Source of the DNA: an uncultured Schlesneria sp.
GTDB lineage: Bacteria; Planctomycetota; Planctomycetia; Planctomycetales; Planctomycetaceae
DNA: 47,220 bases
Assembly (NCBI GenBank): GCA_903899985.1
Contig: CAIULL010000286.1
Location: 1 to 47,220 of the forward strand
Direction of reading: 5' to 3'
In this document: piece by piece, positions 7,990-17,300 of the stretch
How positions within the stretch are numbered: position 1 is the stretch's first letter
Layout: every line of letters starts with the position of its first letter
The notes under the pieces: model-generated
The model's input: only the letters and a program-made list of their open reading frames with translations
What the model was told of the DNA's origin: nothing
Database searches by the model: none
Translations under genes and position numbers: made by a program

Positions 7990-9033
7990 TCATTTGGCAT
8001 AATCAGCAGGCTTTTTACCTTTGAGATACCCACCGAATTTGAATGGTGAAGGCTTATAGTCACCAATGATGTCGTCTTTCAGATTGTCTGTGATCTTGTC
8101 TTCAAGTCCGACGCTCCAGAAGGTTGCATTGACCAGCAGTCGGCGGACAGCTTCATTTTCAAGATCGGTCGATGAACCCATAGTCGTGGTGAAGACGCGA
8201 GCTGTCTTTCCTGAGCTGCTTTTATAGCTCTTGGTCCAGGCGACCGGCATCATCGGATTGTTCTTGTCCCCTTCCACTGCCGGATCGTTTGGCTTCATCC
8301 CTTGCACGACCTGGCCCAGAACAAGAGGAGTGCTGTCGCCGGGTAAGGGGAGCCGAACGCCGTAAACGTCGGTTGGCCCCCAGATCGCTCCATCTTTGAT
8401 TCCCCGCAGGATGGGATTTGATTCCTGCCCTTTGGCGAAGATTCCACGTGTGCTTTGCGATCCATGATTGCCATGATGGCTGATCCACGTCTCGCCCAGA
8501 ACCTGACGACCGAACCCTTGGGGATAGGTTTTGTCATCAGTATTCCACGAGTATTTCGAGAATTTCTTTCCTGCAGGAATATTGAACGCGTGCGTCGCGG
8601 TCCTTAGTCCGATCACAGGCCGGCCCGATTCGACGTAGTCAACGACATGCTGCATCTGATCGTCCGGCAGATTGCGGAACCGCGTCGCGATGATCATCAG
8701 GTCGGCATTCTTCAACGATTCAAGCCCGGGAATGTTGTTGTTGATATCTGGATTGATTTCGCCAGTCTCGGGGTTGATGGCAAACAGCACCGTGCACTTA
8801 AAGCCATGATACTTGGAAAGTATCTTTGCCAGTTGAGGCAGAGATTCTTCCGAACGGTATTCTTCGTCCCCCCCGACAAGCACAACATGCTTGCCATTCC
8901 CAGGCCCGTCGCCACCGGCTAACGAAATCCAGAGATCGTCTGCAACGGCATTCGTTGTGCCCACTGCGGTGGCAATTACTCCGACGGACATTGCCAACAA
9001 AAAAAATCGTTTCAGCATTAATGTATTCAGCAC
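7990..9033 (-). CDS. Exported ThuA-domain protein
   Basis: A 347-residue protein with an N-terminal signal peptide (hydrophobic RFFLLAMSVGVIATAVG, then Ala-rich NAVA) and a ThuA-like, class I glutamine-amidotransferase-type fold. Seen family marks are KHVVLVGGDEEYRSEESLP at about 50-68, the strand LMIIATRFRNLPDDQ and the conserved GRPVIGLRTATHAF. Also seen are YSWNTDDKTYPQGFGRQVLG and the C-terminal PVAWTKSY. ThuA proteins are linked to sugar metabolism and are abundant in planctomycetes, but their reaction is mostly unproven. The GTG at 9033 has a weak purine-rich site; the ATG at 9018 is an alternative, and either yields a signal peptide. The gene follows the SDR gene on the same strand after 128 bases, so it may belong with carbohydrate breakdown. 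Confidence 0.85.
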   Translation of the reverse strand: MLNTLMLKRFFLLAMSVGVIATAVGTTNAVADDLWISLAGGDGPGNGKHVVLVGGDEEYRSEESLPQLAKILSKYHGFKCTVLFAINPETGEINPDINNNIPGLESLKNADLMIIATRFRNLPDDQMQHVVDYVESGRPVIGLRTATHAFNIPAGKKFSKYSWNTDDKTYPQGFGRQVLGETWISHHGNHGSQSTRGIFAKGQESNPILRGIKDGAIWGPTDVYGVRLPLPGDSTPLVLGQVVQGMKPNDPAVEGDKNNPMMPVAWTKSYKSSSGKTARVFTTTMGSSTDLENEAVRRLLVNATFWSVGLEDKITDNLKDDIIGDYKPSPFKFGGYLKGKKPADYAK

Positions 9034-9161
9034 GTTGTCTCTTTCTTCAAGTTGTCGTTCGTAAGCAGGGTTCTAGCGCGTAAAACTTCGTCCGACGTTC
9101 AGATCATCAAAAACCGTATTGTCCTTGATGCCCCGATTTGTTTCCTGAAAAACAATCGAGT

Positions 9162-9950
9162 TCAAATTGTCATGGCGGTAAACCCGCCGTCAACAAGCAG
9201 GTTGTGTCCGGTGAGGAAGCTCCCTGCCTTTGGAGAAGCCAGTAACAATAGGGCTCCGGCGAGTTCTTCCGGTGAACCGAATCGAGCCATTGGCGTGTGG
9301 CGCATGATGTTCTCGACTCGGTCGGGTGTCAAAACTTTCTTATTCTGTTCGGCGGGAAAGAAACCGGGTGACAGAGCGTTGACTCGAATCCCTTTCGTCG
9401 CCCATTCGCGTGCCAGGTTTTGCGTCAGGCTCAGTACGGCTGCTTTCGTCAGAGAATAGGTAAATACTCGCGATAACGGCGGACCGGCACTGACCGACGC
9501 GATATTGATGATCGATCCCTTAGTCCCTCGTTCGAGCATGTCCTTTCCCAGGACCTGACATGCCAGTCGAACCCCGCGAAGATTGACGTTCAATATCCGT
9601 TCCCATTCTTCTTCGCCGATGTCAAGAAATGGCGTCGGAGAATTGACACCGGCGCCGTTCACCAGAACATTGACTTCACGACCGCTCGTCTTCAGGTGGG
9701 AGACCAGAGTATTTAGATCGTCATGTCGAGTCGCATCACACGGAAAATATTCGGCTGATCCACCTCGCTCGCTGATCAATCGGACGCGATCGTGACCATG
9801 TTCGTCGTTGCGACCAACGACAAGAACATGAGCACCAGCCGCCGCCAGCGCATCGCAGAACGCACCACCGAGCGTGCCCGTTCCTCCGATTACCACTGCA
9901 GTCAGTCCGTTGAGGCCAAACATATCACTCAAATAGTCTCCAGCAGCCAT
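9162..9950 (-). CDS. Short-chain dehydrogenase/reductase, probable hexuronate or sugar-acid reductase
   Basis: A 262-residue classical SDR, a cytosolic NAD(P)-dependent oxidoreductase. The Rossmann dinucleotide loop is IGGTGTLGGAF (residues 21-31), the structural motif is VNGAG (97-101), and the catalytic residues are Ser152, Tyr165 and Lys169 in YSLTK. The C-terminal segment SFLTGHNLLVDGG is standard for the family. It resembles mannonate oxidoreductase/gluconate 5-dehydrogenase-type SDRs in overall sequence. Its start lies 186 bases from the divergently transcribed tagaturonate epimerase, so a role in reducing fructuronate or tagaturonate is a fair inference. The substrate cannot be settled from sequence. 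The ATG at 9950 leaves a short N-terminal lead before the first strand. Confidence 0.88.
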   Translation of the reverse strand: MAAGDYLSDMFGLNGLTAVVIGGTGTLGGAFCDALAAAGAHVLVVGRNDEHGHDRVRLISERGGSAEYFPCDATRHDDLNTLVSHLKTSGREVNVLVNGAGVNSPTPFLDIGEEEWERILNVNLRGVRLACQVLGKDMLERGTKGSIINIASVSAGPPLSRVFTYSLTKAAVLSLTQNLAREWATKGIRVNALSPGFFPAEQNKKVLTPDRVENIMRHTPMARFGSPEELAGALLLLASPKAGSFLTGHNLLVDGGFTAMTI

Positions 9951-10079
9951 CGCACACTTTCCATGTAACGCAGAAGAAAACAGTCATTGTTGATTGCGAG
10001 ATTTTGACTGTAACCACGACGATAAACAAGCGGACACGTCCATCATTTCTCGGTTTCCATCCCGCGACAGACGACCTGT

Positions 10080-10106
10080 CCGTTCGCTATAAAACGAATC
10101 GAACGG
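10080..10106. promoter_or_regulatory. Inverted repeat in the SDR/uxaE divergent promoter region
   Basis: CCGTTCG and CGAACGG are perfect 7-bp complements with a 13-base AT-rich spacer that includes TATAAA. The repeat lies about 30 bases before uxaE. It could be an operator overlapping a -10 region for a uronate-responsive regulator, but this rests on position and symmetry alone. Confidence 0.3.
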
Positions 10107-10136
10107 AAATCGAGTTTCAACAAGGTAGATCACACC

Positions 10137-11408
10137 ATGACACTGCATTGCACAACATTAGGAATGACCCCCAGTTTTGGATTTGGAGATCGGATTGGCC
10201 TGGCGACCCCCGGACACGTCGCTGCGATGCACGAAGCGGGGTCAGGAATGGCTCCGATTTTCCCGCAGCAGTCGATTCGAGAGATGACCCGGACCTCGCG
10301 CACCCCAGCTCAAGTCATGAATGACGCGTTAAAGGGGGCGGAAGCCAGCGGTTGGACGGGAGTCATCGGCGCCGATGCCGACCATTTGAAGACACCCGCC
10401 GACGTCGACGCCACAGCAGCGGTTGGGTTCACGTTTTTTACGATTGATCCGTCGGGATATGTCGATCAGAAAGCGGATGACTATTCCGAACAACTGGTTC
10501 GAGAAAAGTTTGATAGTGTTGTGGGAGAAGTCCCCTGGATTAACGCTTATCGCGGGCGAAAGATCACACTTTCCACAGGAGCGACGATTGATCTCACCGA
10601 AGCCGCCTGTCTTCGAGCTGCCGTCAAATACGGAAAAGCCATCAATCAGGCCGTTTCGCTGGCAGACCACATTCGTTCCGTGCAAACCGCCGCTGGCCGG
10701 GACCATGAGATTGAATTGAGCGTCGACGAAACGGATCAGCCAACGACATTGGCTGAACATTACATCATCGCTGATCAATGTCTTTCGCGAGGGATGAAGC
10801 TGGTCAGTCTGGCTCCTCGTTTCATCGGCGATTTCGAAAAGGGGGTCGATTTTAAGGGCGATCTGGCGGCGCTGGACCGCTCGCTCGCCGATCACGCGGC
10901 GATTGCCAAACTGCTTGGTCCGTATAAGCTCAGCCTGCATTCAGGATCGGACAAGCTGTCAATGTACGGGTCGTTGGCCAAGGCCACCGGAGGCTGTTTT
11001 CACGTCAAGACGGCGGGAACAAGTTACCTCGAAGCGTTGCGCGTCGTCGCTCGACATGACGCAGGGCTGTTTCGCCGCTTAATCGACTTTGCCCGAGAAC
11101 GTTACAACACCGATAAGGCGACGTACCACGTTTCGGCAACGCTGAATTCCGCTCCAACCACCGCCGAATGCCCGGACATCGCCGAACTCGAACGACACTA
11201 CCTGGAATGCTGGAAAGACGTGCCTCAAGGTCGAGGTTTCACGAACCAGGGTCGCCAGATCCTGCATTGCACATTCGGATCAACATTGACGGACCCCACG
11301 CTAGGCCCGGCAGTAAAAAGCCTTCTCGCAGCGAATGTGAGCACCTATACCGAAATCCTGCGAGAACATTTTGTCAGGCATTTGCAGGCATTGAAGGCCG
11401 GAATGTAA
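10137..11408 (+). CDS. uxaE: Tagaturonate/fructuronate epimerase (UxaE family)
   Basis: Cytosolic epimerase that interconverts D-tagaturonate and D-fructuronate, letting galacturonate enter the glucuronate branch of hexuronate breakdown. The 423 residues match the UxaE family along their length. Conserved-looking blocks include FGFGDRIGLATPGH near residue 15-28, GVIGADADHLKT, ELSVDETDQPTT, KLVSLAPRFIGDFEKGVD, the SLHSGSDKLSMYG block and GCFHVKTAGTSYLEALR. The ATG at 10137 has an AAGG site upstream. The gene is divergent from a sugar-acid-type SDR and ends at a strong terminator, so it is probably monocistronic. The assignment rests on recalled family sequence and was not checked by a search. 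Confidence 0.85.
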   Translation: MTLHCTTLGMTPSFGFGDRIGLATPGHVAAMHEAGSGMAPIFPQQSIREMTRTSRTPAQVMNDALKGAEASGWTGVIGADADHLKTPADVDATAAVGFTFFTIDPSGYVDQKADDYSEQLVREKFDSVVGEVPWINAYRGRKITLSTGATIDLTEAACLRAAVKYGKAINQAVSLADHIRSVQTAAGRDHEIELSVDETDQPTTLAEHYIIADQCLSRGMKLVSLAPRFIGDFEKGVDFKGDLAALDRSLADHAAIAKLLGPYKLSLHSGSDKLSMYGSLAKATGGCFHVKTAGTSYLEALRVVARHDAGLFRRLIDFARERYNTDKATYHVSATLNSAPTTAECPDIAELERHYLECWKDVPQGRGFTNQGRQILHCTFGSTLTDPTLGPAVKSLLAANVSTYTEILREHFVRHLQALKAGM

Positions 11409-11434
11409 TCGCAAATTCCGCAAATCGATTTGTG

Positions 11435-11482
11435 AAAGGCGATCCGAGCTGGACCAATTGCCCGGATCGCCTTTTTATTTTC
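11435..11482 (+). terminator. Rho-independent terminator of uxaE
   Basis: GGCGATCCG (11438-11446) and CGGATCGCC (11463-11471) form a perfect 9-bp stem followed by TTTTTATTTT. It lies about 30 bases past the uxaE stop. On the minus strand only three T residues follow the stem, so it mainly serves the plus strand. Confidence 0.85.
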
Positions 11483-11492
11483 TGTTAGAGCT

Positions 11493-13517
11493 TCATTGAT
11501 TCTTACCGGTCGACAGGTCGTAAGTTGCTCGCTGCACTTTTGACTGGCGATCTGACAATTGTTTGAGCTGGCTGACTGTGTCCGGATCAACGGCCTGCTC
11601 GCCTTCAACTAATCGACCGATCTGCTTTGTGCGGCGGTTCACGCGGTACTGCAACGAACGAAGCATCTTCAACTCGGCCAGCTTATTGACCAACTGCTTT
11701 TGCTGTTCCTGTTGCTGCTGTTGTTGCTGTTGCTGTTGCTGCTGTTGTTTCTTGTCTTTGATCTTTTCGAGTTCTTTCTGCAGGGCTTCGATGATTTCTT
11801 TCAGACCTTCGACGATATCCTGTTCGATGTTCTGAGTAATCTCGGCCACATCAACTCGCTCAAGACGCCGGGAGACCGTCAGCATGTCCTCATGGATCTG
11901 TTCGACAGCCTCAGGGAAAGCGACCGACGATCCTTCTTCTTTCAGCAGCGTCAGCGCCTTGGCAGCCAATAGCGAGATTTCATCTTCGTTGCGAGCGAGT
12001 TCCACCGCGCGATTTCGGTGGCGATCGGTTCGGTTGTCGACGGGAACCGCATGAATCGCGAGCGTGGCGTTATTCACGGTCTCTTGTTTCAGTAACATAT
12101 CACGGAAGCGGGCCTCAAGCTGCGCCAGCACGAGTTCTTTCTCTTCCTCACGTAGCTGCCGCAAAATTTCTTCGAGCTTTTCCTTCGCCTTCATCAACTC
12201 GGCAATCGCCTTGTCCTGTTTGTCTGAGGCATTCTTCTTATTGTTCTTTTTCAGTTCTTCGATGGCGCGATCCATCTCCTGCTTAGCCCGCTCGATCTCT
12301 TCCCGTCCAGCCGTCTTATCGGGTTTCTTCTGAGACGAATCTTCCTCTTGAGGTGATTGCTCAGAAGATTCCTGCTGTTCCTGCCCTTCCTGTTGTTCCT
12401 GTCCTTCTTGAGGTTTGCCGTCTTGCGGTTTTCCTTGCTGAGGCTTGCCCTGCTGAGGTTTCGCTTTCTGGGGCTTACCGGATTGAGGTTTTCCCCGTTG
12501 AGGCTTGCCTTCCTGTGGTTTTCCTTCCTTGGAATCAGATGATTTCCCGTTTTCACCCGGCTTTGATTTTTTATCGTCCGAGTCCTGATCTCCCTCTTTT
12601 TTATCGTCCTTGCCCTCTTCTGACTTCGATTCCTTATCGTCCCCCGATGACTTTTTGGAATCAGGTTTATCACCCGTCTTTTTGTCTCCAGTTTTCGGCT
12701 GACCGTCTTTATCCTTCGACGGAGAGCCTTTTCCGCCTTCCGTTTTATCCTTGTTCTCAGAGTCCTTCCCGTCAGCGTCTTTGTCGTCGCCATCCTTGTT
12801 GTCCGAGTCTTTATCTTCAGGCTGAGAGTCTTTGTCGCCTGACTCTTTATCGCCGGACTTTCCGGGCTTTTTGTCAGATTCGGCTCCCTGCTCGTTCTTA
12901 CTTCCCTTTTTCGCTGCGTCTTGTGATGCGATCTTCTCAACCAGTTTTTTGGCGGAGTCGGCGACCTGTTTCTGCTGATTTTCAAGTTCGGTGTTATTGG
13001 CACCACGTTCGGTATTCGCTCGGGCGTCGGTTTCTTTGCCGATCAGTTTGTTGACGTCCTTGATCAATTCCTGAATCCGCTTTTTTTCGCGTTCGAGGTC
13101 ATCCTTGCGAGCCTCACTCATGAGCAGTTCAAGTAACGACTGAAGTTCGGCGACAACCAGTTCCTGTCGCTCAACGGCATCACCAAGCTGATCCTTTTTG
13201 AGCAGATCCGTCAGATGCTTGAACTGATCCGAGATTCGACCTTCCTTGCTTTTACCAATAGCTCGCAGCAGCAATTCGGCCCGTGGGGCATCTGTTTTAC
13301 GAAGGTATTCGCTCAGTTGTTCGAGCGTTCCCTCAAACCGGCGGTATCGCATCTCAATTGCTTCTTGAGTCGACGCCAGGTTGGGAGCGGCCGGCGCATC
13401 AGCAGGAGCTTCCGTCGTCGCCTGCGCATCAACGGTGCCAGCCGTTGAGAGACAAATCGCAAACATCCCGATGAAGCAAACCAGAAATCGAACGGGGATC
13501 AAACGCCTGACGAACAT
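11493..13517 (-). CDS. Exported coiled-coil protein with charged low-complexity repeats and polyglutamine
   Basis: A 674-residue protein of unknown function. A signal peptide ([17 protein letters not shown], ending near VDAQA at residue 32) points to export. Residues about 50-195 are helical and charged. About 200-330 is a Lys/Asp/Ser/Gly/Glu-rich disordered tract. Residues 331-370 are eight tandem five-residue units of the form xGKPQ (one is AKPQ), followed by two EGQEQQ units. About 410-470 is a Lys/Glu coiled coil, and residues 591-603 are thirteen consecutive Gln before a conserved-looking C-terminus ending in [15 protein letters not shown]. The structured ends around a variable middle suggest a periplasmic scaffold or filament-like protein; this is inference. 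It is monocistronic, convergent with uxaE. The reading frame is intact through the repeats. Confidence 0.8.
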   Translation of the reverse strand: MFVRRLIPVRFLVCFIGMFAICLSTAGTVDAQATTEAPADAPAAPNLASTQEAIEMRYRRFEGTLEQLSEYLRKTDAPRAELLLRAIGKSKEGRISDQFKHLTDLLKKDQLGDAVERQELVVAELQSLLELLMSEARKDDLEREKKRIQELIKDVNKLIGKETDARANTERGANNTELENQQKQVADSAKKLVEKIASQDAAKKGSKNEQGAESDKKPGKSGDKESGDKDSQPEDKDSDNKDGDDKDADGKDSENKDKTEGGKGSPSKDKDGQPKTGDKKTGDKPDSKKSSGDDKESKSEEGKDDKKEGDQDSDDKKSKPGENGKSSDSKEGKPQEGKPQRGKPQSGKPQKAKPQQGKPQQGKPQDGKPQEGQEQQEGQEQQESSEQSPQEEDSSQKKPDKTAGREEIERAKQEMDRAIEELKKNNKKNASDKQDKAIAELMKAKEKLEEILRQLREEEKELVLAQLEARFRDMLLKQETVNNATLAIHAVPVDNRTDRHRNRAVELARNEDEISLLAAKALTLLKEEGSSVAFPEAVEQIHEDMLTVSRRLERVDVAEITQNIEQDIVEGLKEIIEALQKELEKIKDKKQQQQQQQQQQQQQEQQKQLVNKLAELKMLRSLQYRVNRRTKQIGRLVEGEQAVDPDTVSQLKQLSDRQSKVQRATYDLSTGKNQ
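11709..11747 (-). repeat. Trinucleotide repeat encoding 13 Gln
   Basis: Thirteen consecutive CAG/CAA codons on the minus strand (CTG/TTG on plus). CAG and CAA are mixed, so the tract is an interrupted microsatellite, and length change here would stay in frame. Confidence 0.9.
12408..12527 (-). repeat. Eight tandem 15-bp units encoding xGKPQ
   Basis: Exactly 120 bases, eight codon-aligned units with the variable residues E, E, R, S, K, Q, Q, D; the fifth unit reads AKPQ. The units differ at synonymous positions, so they are not a fresh expansion. Confidence 0.88.
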
Positions 13518-13733
13518 TGTGCCGCCTCCATTGTGGGTGGACCGAGTCCATAAGAGTCTATCGCTTCTTGTAAGCTTGAGCCATAAACGTTTCAGACGAT
13601 TTCGTTTTTCGAATTGGCGATGAATGTCGGCGAGCGATTGAGTTTGACTCGAATCCGTCAGAAGTGTTACACACGTGCGATGACTGCAATGCCACGCATT
13701 TCGCGGACGAAGGCGTCGATGTCCTGGTGAACT

Positions 13734-15164
13734 ATGGTTTCAATCCCTTTCCATCGACGCAATTTTCTTGAAACCGCAGGCGGAGGTTTTGGTTCGCTCG
13801 CGCTGGCTGATTTGCTCGGTCGATCCTCCCTGCTGGCAGACGAACCGCGACCGGAATTCAATGGGGGACTGCATCATCGGGCGAAAGTTCGCCGGGTGAT
13901 CCAGCTTTTCATGAACGGTGGCGCAAGCCAGATGGATTTGTTTGACTACAAACCGGCGCTTTTCCAGCAGGCGGGTGAAAAGTTCGATCCGGGCGAAGGT
14001 CAACGTGTCGAAGCCGCAACAAGTGCTCCCGGAAATGTGCTCAAACCTCCATTCGAATTCCATCAACATGGCGAATGTGGGCGCTGGGTAACCGACCTGT
14101 TGCCGCATCTCGCCAGACACGTTGATCAAGTGGCATTTTGCATGGCGATGCAGTCCAAAACGAACGTGCATGGTCCCGGCAGCTACTTGATGAATACGGG
14201 TAATCTACTGCCAGGTTTTCCGTGCTTTGGCGCCTGGGTCAGCTACGGATTGGGCAGTCTAACCGACAATCTGCCGACGTTCGTCGTTTTTCCGGATGCA
14301 CGTGGCCTTCCGTACAACCAGAAGGGGAATTTCTCATCGGGTTTCCTCTCGGCCAGCCATCAAGGGACGATTCTGAATACGACGTCGGCTGAACCGATTG
14401 CGAATCTGAAAGCCCCCGAATCGGCAAAGTTCATTACGCCGGAAGCCGATAGCGAAGGGAGGGCGTTGCTTCAGAAATTCAACGCCGAGCACCTGAAAGC
14501 GAATGCGGGAGATTCACGTCTGGAAGCACGTATTCGAGCCTATGAATTGGCGGCAAAAATGCAGCTCAGTGCGCCCGAAGCTTTTGATATTGGCAGCGAG
14601 ACCGAAGCCACTCAAAAGGCCTACGGCCTGGATGAAAAACCAACGGAAGATTTCGGCAAACGATGCCTGCTCGCCCGGCGGTTGATCGAGCGGGGAGTCC
14701 GTTTCGTGCAGGTCTGGAGCGGTGCTGGCGGCCCATCGAACAACTGGGACAATCACAACAATATTGTGAAAGAGTTGCCTCCCATTTGCCTTGCCACAGA
14801 CAAGCCAATCGCCGCATTGCTCAGTGATCTGCAACAGCGCGGTTTACTCGAAGATACGCTTGTCCTGTGGAATACCGAATTCGGCCGCATGCCATTTTCA
14901 CAGGGAAGTGACGGTCGAGATCATAACGGCGGAACCTTTGTTGGCTGGATGGCAGGAGCAGGAGTGAAAGGGGGAGTCAGCTACGGAGAAAGCGACCCCT
15001 GGTCATGGCGCGCGGCTCGGGACATCACAACAACATACGACTTCCACGCCACAGTACTGCACCTGCTGGGCATCGATCACGAACGACTGGCTGTCAGACA
15101 CAATGGAGCCAACCGACGCCTCACAGACGTGCATGGACACGTCATTCGCGATGTTCTGACTTAG
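13734..15164 (+). CDS. DUF1501 (sulfatase-like) Tat-exported protein
   Basis: A 476-residue member of the DUF1501 family, which has an alkaline-phosphatase/sulfatase-like fold and is hugely expanded in planctomycetes. The N-terminus HRRNFLETAGGGFGSLALADLL is a twin-arginine export signal. Recognisable family blocks are VIQLFMNGGASQMDLFDYKP, MNTGNLLPGFPCFGAWVSYGLG, FGKRCLLARRLIERGVRFVQ, TLVLWNTEFGRMPFSQG, GRDHNGGTFVGWMAGAGVKGG and the C-terminal DFHATVLHLLGIDHE. In most planctomycete loci this family sits next to a DUF1549/DUF1553 cytochrome-like gene; none is present here, so this copy is an orphan. Its substrate is unknown. The ATG at 13734 is the first possible start after an in-frame TGA; its ribosome-binding site is poor. 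The esterase gene follows after 78 bases. Confidence 0.93.
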   Translation: MVSIPFHRRNFLETAGGGFGSLALADLLGRSSLLADEPRPEFNGGLHHRAKVRRVIQLFMNGGASQMDLFDYKPALFQQAGEKFDPGEGQRVEAATSAPGNVLKPPFEFHQHGECGRWVTDLLPHLARHVDQVAFCMAMQSKTNVHGPGSYLMNTGNLLPGFPCFGAWVSYGLGSLTDNLPTFVVFPDARGLPYNQKGNFSSGFLSASHQGTILNTTSAEPIANLKAPESAKFITPEADSEGRALLQKFNAEHLKANAGDSRLEARIRAYELAAKMQLSAPEAFDIGSETEATQKAYGLDEKPTEDFGKRCLLARRLIERGVRFVQVWSGAGGPSNNWDNHNNIVKELPPICLATDKPIAALLSDLQQRGLLEDTLVLWNTEFGRMPFSQGSDGRDHNGGTFVGWMAGAGVKGGVSYGESDPWSWRAARDITTTYDFHATVLHLLGIDHERLAVRHNGANRRLTDVHGHVIRDVLT

Positions 15165-15242
15165 TCGTCTGGCGATACTAAACGATTGGTAAATATCGCT
15201 ATGGCCGATGGGTTTTGCCGCACGAGCCAAAGGTGATTTTGA

Positions 15243-15944
15243 ATGCCAGAATGGCGATGGAAATTCGAGCACTTTGATTTTCCGATCAGCGAGTCGATCG
15301 GTCAACGGCGTCGCGTTTCCGTCGCAATCCCATCAGGAGTCGACTTGGCAACAGCGACCGTCGTGTATTGCGCCGACGGGCAAGTCGTTGACGCTTTAGC
15401 CATGACTTTATTGCGATCTTCGGGTTCGTTGTACCCCCCGATCCTGATCGGCGTTCATAGCCACCCCACGATGCGAGCCGAGGAATATCTTCTGAGCTCA
15501 AACGAACACTACCTCGACCATGAAAAATTCTTTACGGACGACCTCCGTTTTTGGGCCCATGAGACGCTTGGTATTTCTGTCGAGCGTATAAATAGCGTTC
15601 TTTTTGGGTTTTCCAATGGAGGGGCTTTTGCAATCGCGACGACGCTTCGCCATTGCGACCGCTTCGCGGCGGCAATTGCGTTCTCTGTACCGGCGTTTGG
15701 GCAACTCCCGGATATTCCTCAATTACCTGTTCTACGACCTTCAGTTTATCTGGCTGCCGGAAATCGGGGAGCGGAAAAGTCCATTCGAAAAAACGTCTTA
15801 AAGCTACGAAAAACCCTTCAACGAAATCAGATTCTCGTTGAGTATTGCGAAAGAACGTCGGACCACACACTCGACTTTTGGGCGACCGAATTTGTCACTG
15901 CCGTTCGCTGGTTTGAACAAAAGATAAAACGACAACGCGATTGA
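15243..15944 (+). CDS. Alpha/beta hydrolase, enterochelin-esterase-like
   Basis: A 233-residue serine hydrolase without a signal peptide. The nucleophile elbow is GFSNGG with Ser124, and a His is present in SDHTLDF near the C-terminus (about residue 207), leaving room for the usual Asp between. The family resembles IroE/Fes-type esterases and esterase D-like proteins, which hydrolyse carboxyl esters. Start ATG 15243 has AAAGGTGA six bases upstream, a strong site. It lies 78 bases after the DUF1501 gene on the same strand and may be co-transcribed. The natural ester is unknown; siderophore, sugar-ester or cell-wall acyl esters are all possible. Confidence 0.8.
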   Translation: MPEWRWKFEHFDFPISESIGQRRRVSVAIPSGVDLATATVVYCADGQVVDALAMTLLRSSGSLYPPILIGVHSHPTMRAEEYLLSSNEHYLDHEKFFTDDLRFWAHETLGISVERINSVLFGFSNGGAFAIATTLRHCDRFAAAIAFSVPAFGQLPDIPQLPVLRPSVYLAAGNRGAEKSIRKNVLKLRKTLQRNQILVEYCERTSDHTLDFWATEFVTAVRWFEQKIKRQRD

Positions 15945-16235
15945 GATACCGGGTCAATCAGCGCGCGTCTGTGGCATGGACTAACTCAGAAAAATTTTCG
16001 GAATCTGTATCGGTTTGTCGGATCGATGTACGCAGGCAAGGAATCGCTTTCTGTTGTTTACCGAGAGAGTACTGCTACCGATGACGCGAGAATTCGACAT
16101 TTGGTTTTCGGTAATTCGTCACGTTATTGTTAATATCCCCTGGATTCATGATATTGCACGGGTCGAAATCAAAAAAACGGACGTGCTGTCGTTTTTTCTG
16201 TACAACAGAATTGGTCTTGGCAAGGCAAACTTCAC

Positions 16236-17027
16236 GTGCCACAAGAAATGAACGATCACTCGAATTCGTTGCCGGACCCGATCGCTCCGCATTTATCCGA
16301 CTCGTCCGATCCGAAACATCATTCGGAGTTTGAAACCACGCACTGGAGCCTGGTTCTCGCGGCAGGGCATCGTGGTTCATCGGACGCCAATACCGCGCTC
16401 CAAAAGCTCTGTCAGAGGTATTGGAAACCTTTGTACGGATATGTTCGTCGTCGCGGCACCGATCAGCATAACGCACACGACCTGACGCAAGCGTTTTTTG
16501 CTCGAATCCTGGAAAAGAACTATTTCGCAGACGCTGACCCGGCTCGTGGACGTTTTCGCACGTTTCTGTTGACTGCGTTTCAACATTTCCTTTCGAATGA
16601 ATGGGCGGCGAAGAAGGCTCAACGACGGGGTGGAGGCAAACTGACTCTTTCGCTCGATTTTGAACGCGAAGATTCGATGTACTTGATTGAGCCCGCTGGC
16701 GGCCGTACGCCTGAACAACTTTACGAACGGCAGTGGGCCATCGTGCTCCTTAATCGAGTCATGCAACGGCTCGAACTTGAAATGGGTCAGTCGGGCAAGA
16801 GGCTGCAGTTCGAACACCTGAAGGACTTTATCGTCGCAGCTAACGAATCGACGTACCTTGACACGGCGGCCGCCCTGGGGATGACGGCATCGGCGACACG
16901 GATGGCAGCCAGTCGAATGCGTCAACGATATCGCGAATTGTTACGCGATGAAATTGCACAAACCGTTTCAGGCCCTGACGAAGTCGAAGATGAAATTCGA
17001 CATTTATTTGCGGCAGTTGGCAAATAA
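16236..17027 (+). CDS. ECF-type RNA polymerase sigma factor, planctomycete kinase-associated type
   Basis: A 263-residue sigma-70-family protein of the ECF (extracytoplasmic function) class. The opening FETTHWSLVLAAG is the hallmark of the planctomycete/verrucomicrobial ECF type. Region 2 follows with LCQRYWKPLYGYVRRRG and DLTQAFFARILEKNYF, in which DPARGRFRTFLLTAFQHFL is typical. Region 4 is recognisable in DTAAALGMTASATRMAASRM near residue 210-230. These sigma factors usually lack a classical anti-sigma and are often encoded near Ser/Thr kinases; here a zinc-ribbon receptor kinase lies downstream beyond two membrane-protein genes. GTG at 16236 has AAGG ten bases upstream; ATG at 16248 is the alternative. 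Its target promoters cannot be read from this window. Confidence 0.87.
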   Translation: MPQEMNDHSNSLPDPIAPHLSDSSDPKHHSEFETTHWSLVLAAGHRGSSDANTALQKLCQRYWKPLYGYVRRRGTDQHNAHDLTQAFFARILEKNYFADADPARGRFRTFLLTAFQHFLSNEWAAKKAQRRGGGKLTLSLDFEREDSMYLIEPAGGRTPEQLYERQWAIVLLNRVMQRLELEMGQSGKRLQFEHLKDFIVAANESTYLDTAAALGMTASATRMAASRMRQRYRELLRDEIAQTVSGPDEVEDEIRHLFAAVGK

Positions 17028-17300
17028 AGGGGTCGGCTTGAGAGGGGAAACCGTCCAGCCGATTTTCCAGCAAAGCTTATTCGATCGCCAAGTTACGAAA
17101 AAAATCCACGTCCATCCGTGGAAATTCTGTTGCGCTCTGAGCGGTTTCCGTCATAGATCAGTGACGAGCGACGTTCTTCGAATCAATTTCCGATCGTTCG
17201 GCGAAATTGAGATCCGTGGCCGAAGTCTGCTTTGTCGGAATTTCGTTTCTTTGTTGATTAGCAATTGACCAAAATATCAGACAATTCATCAGGAGCCATA

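Noticed and set aside
12251-13054. Long alternate-frame ORFs on both strands (251 residues minus, 233 residues plus) inside the repeat-rich exported protein gene
   Set aside because: They are by-products of low-complexity codons, with Arg/Lys/Asn- or Pro/Ser/Leu-biased translations. The 674-residue frame alone has a signal peptide and structured ends.
17028-17300. Mg2+ riboswitch (M-box) in the mgtA leader
   Set aside because: I could not find the conserved M-box core words; only a short TCCACG/CGTGGA stem is present.
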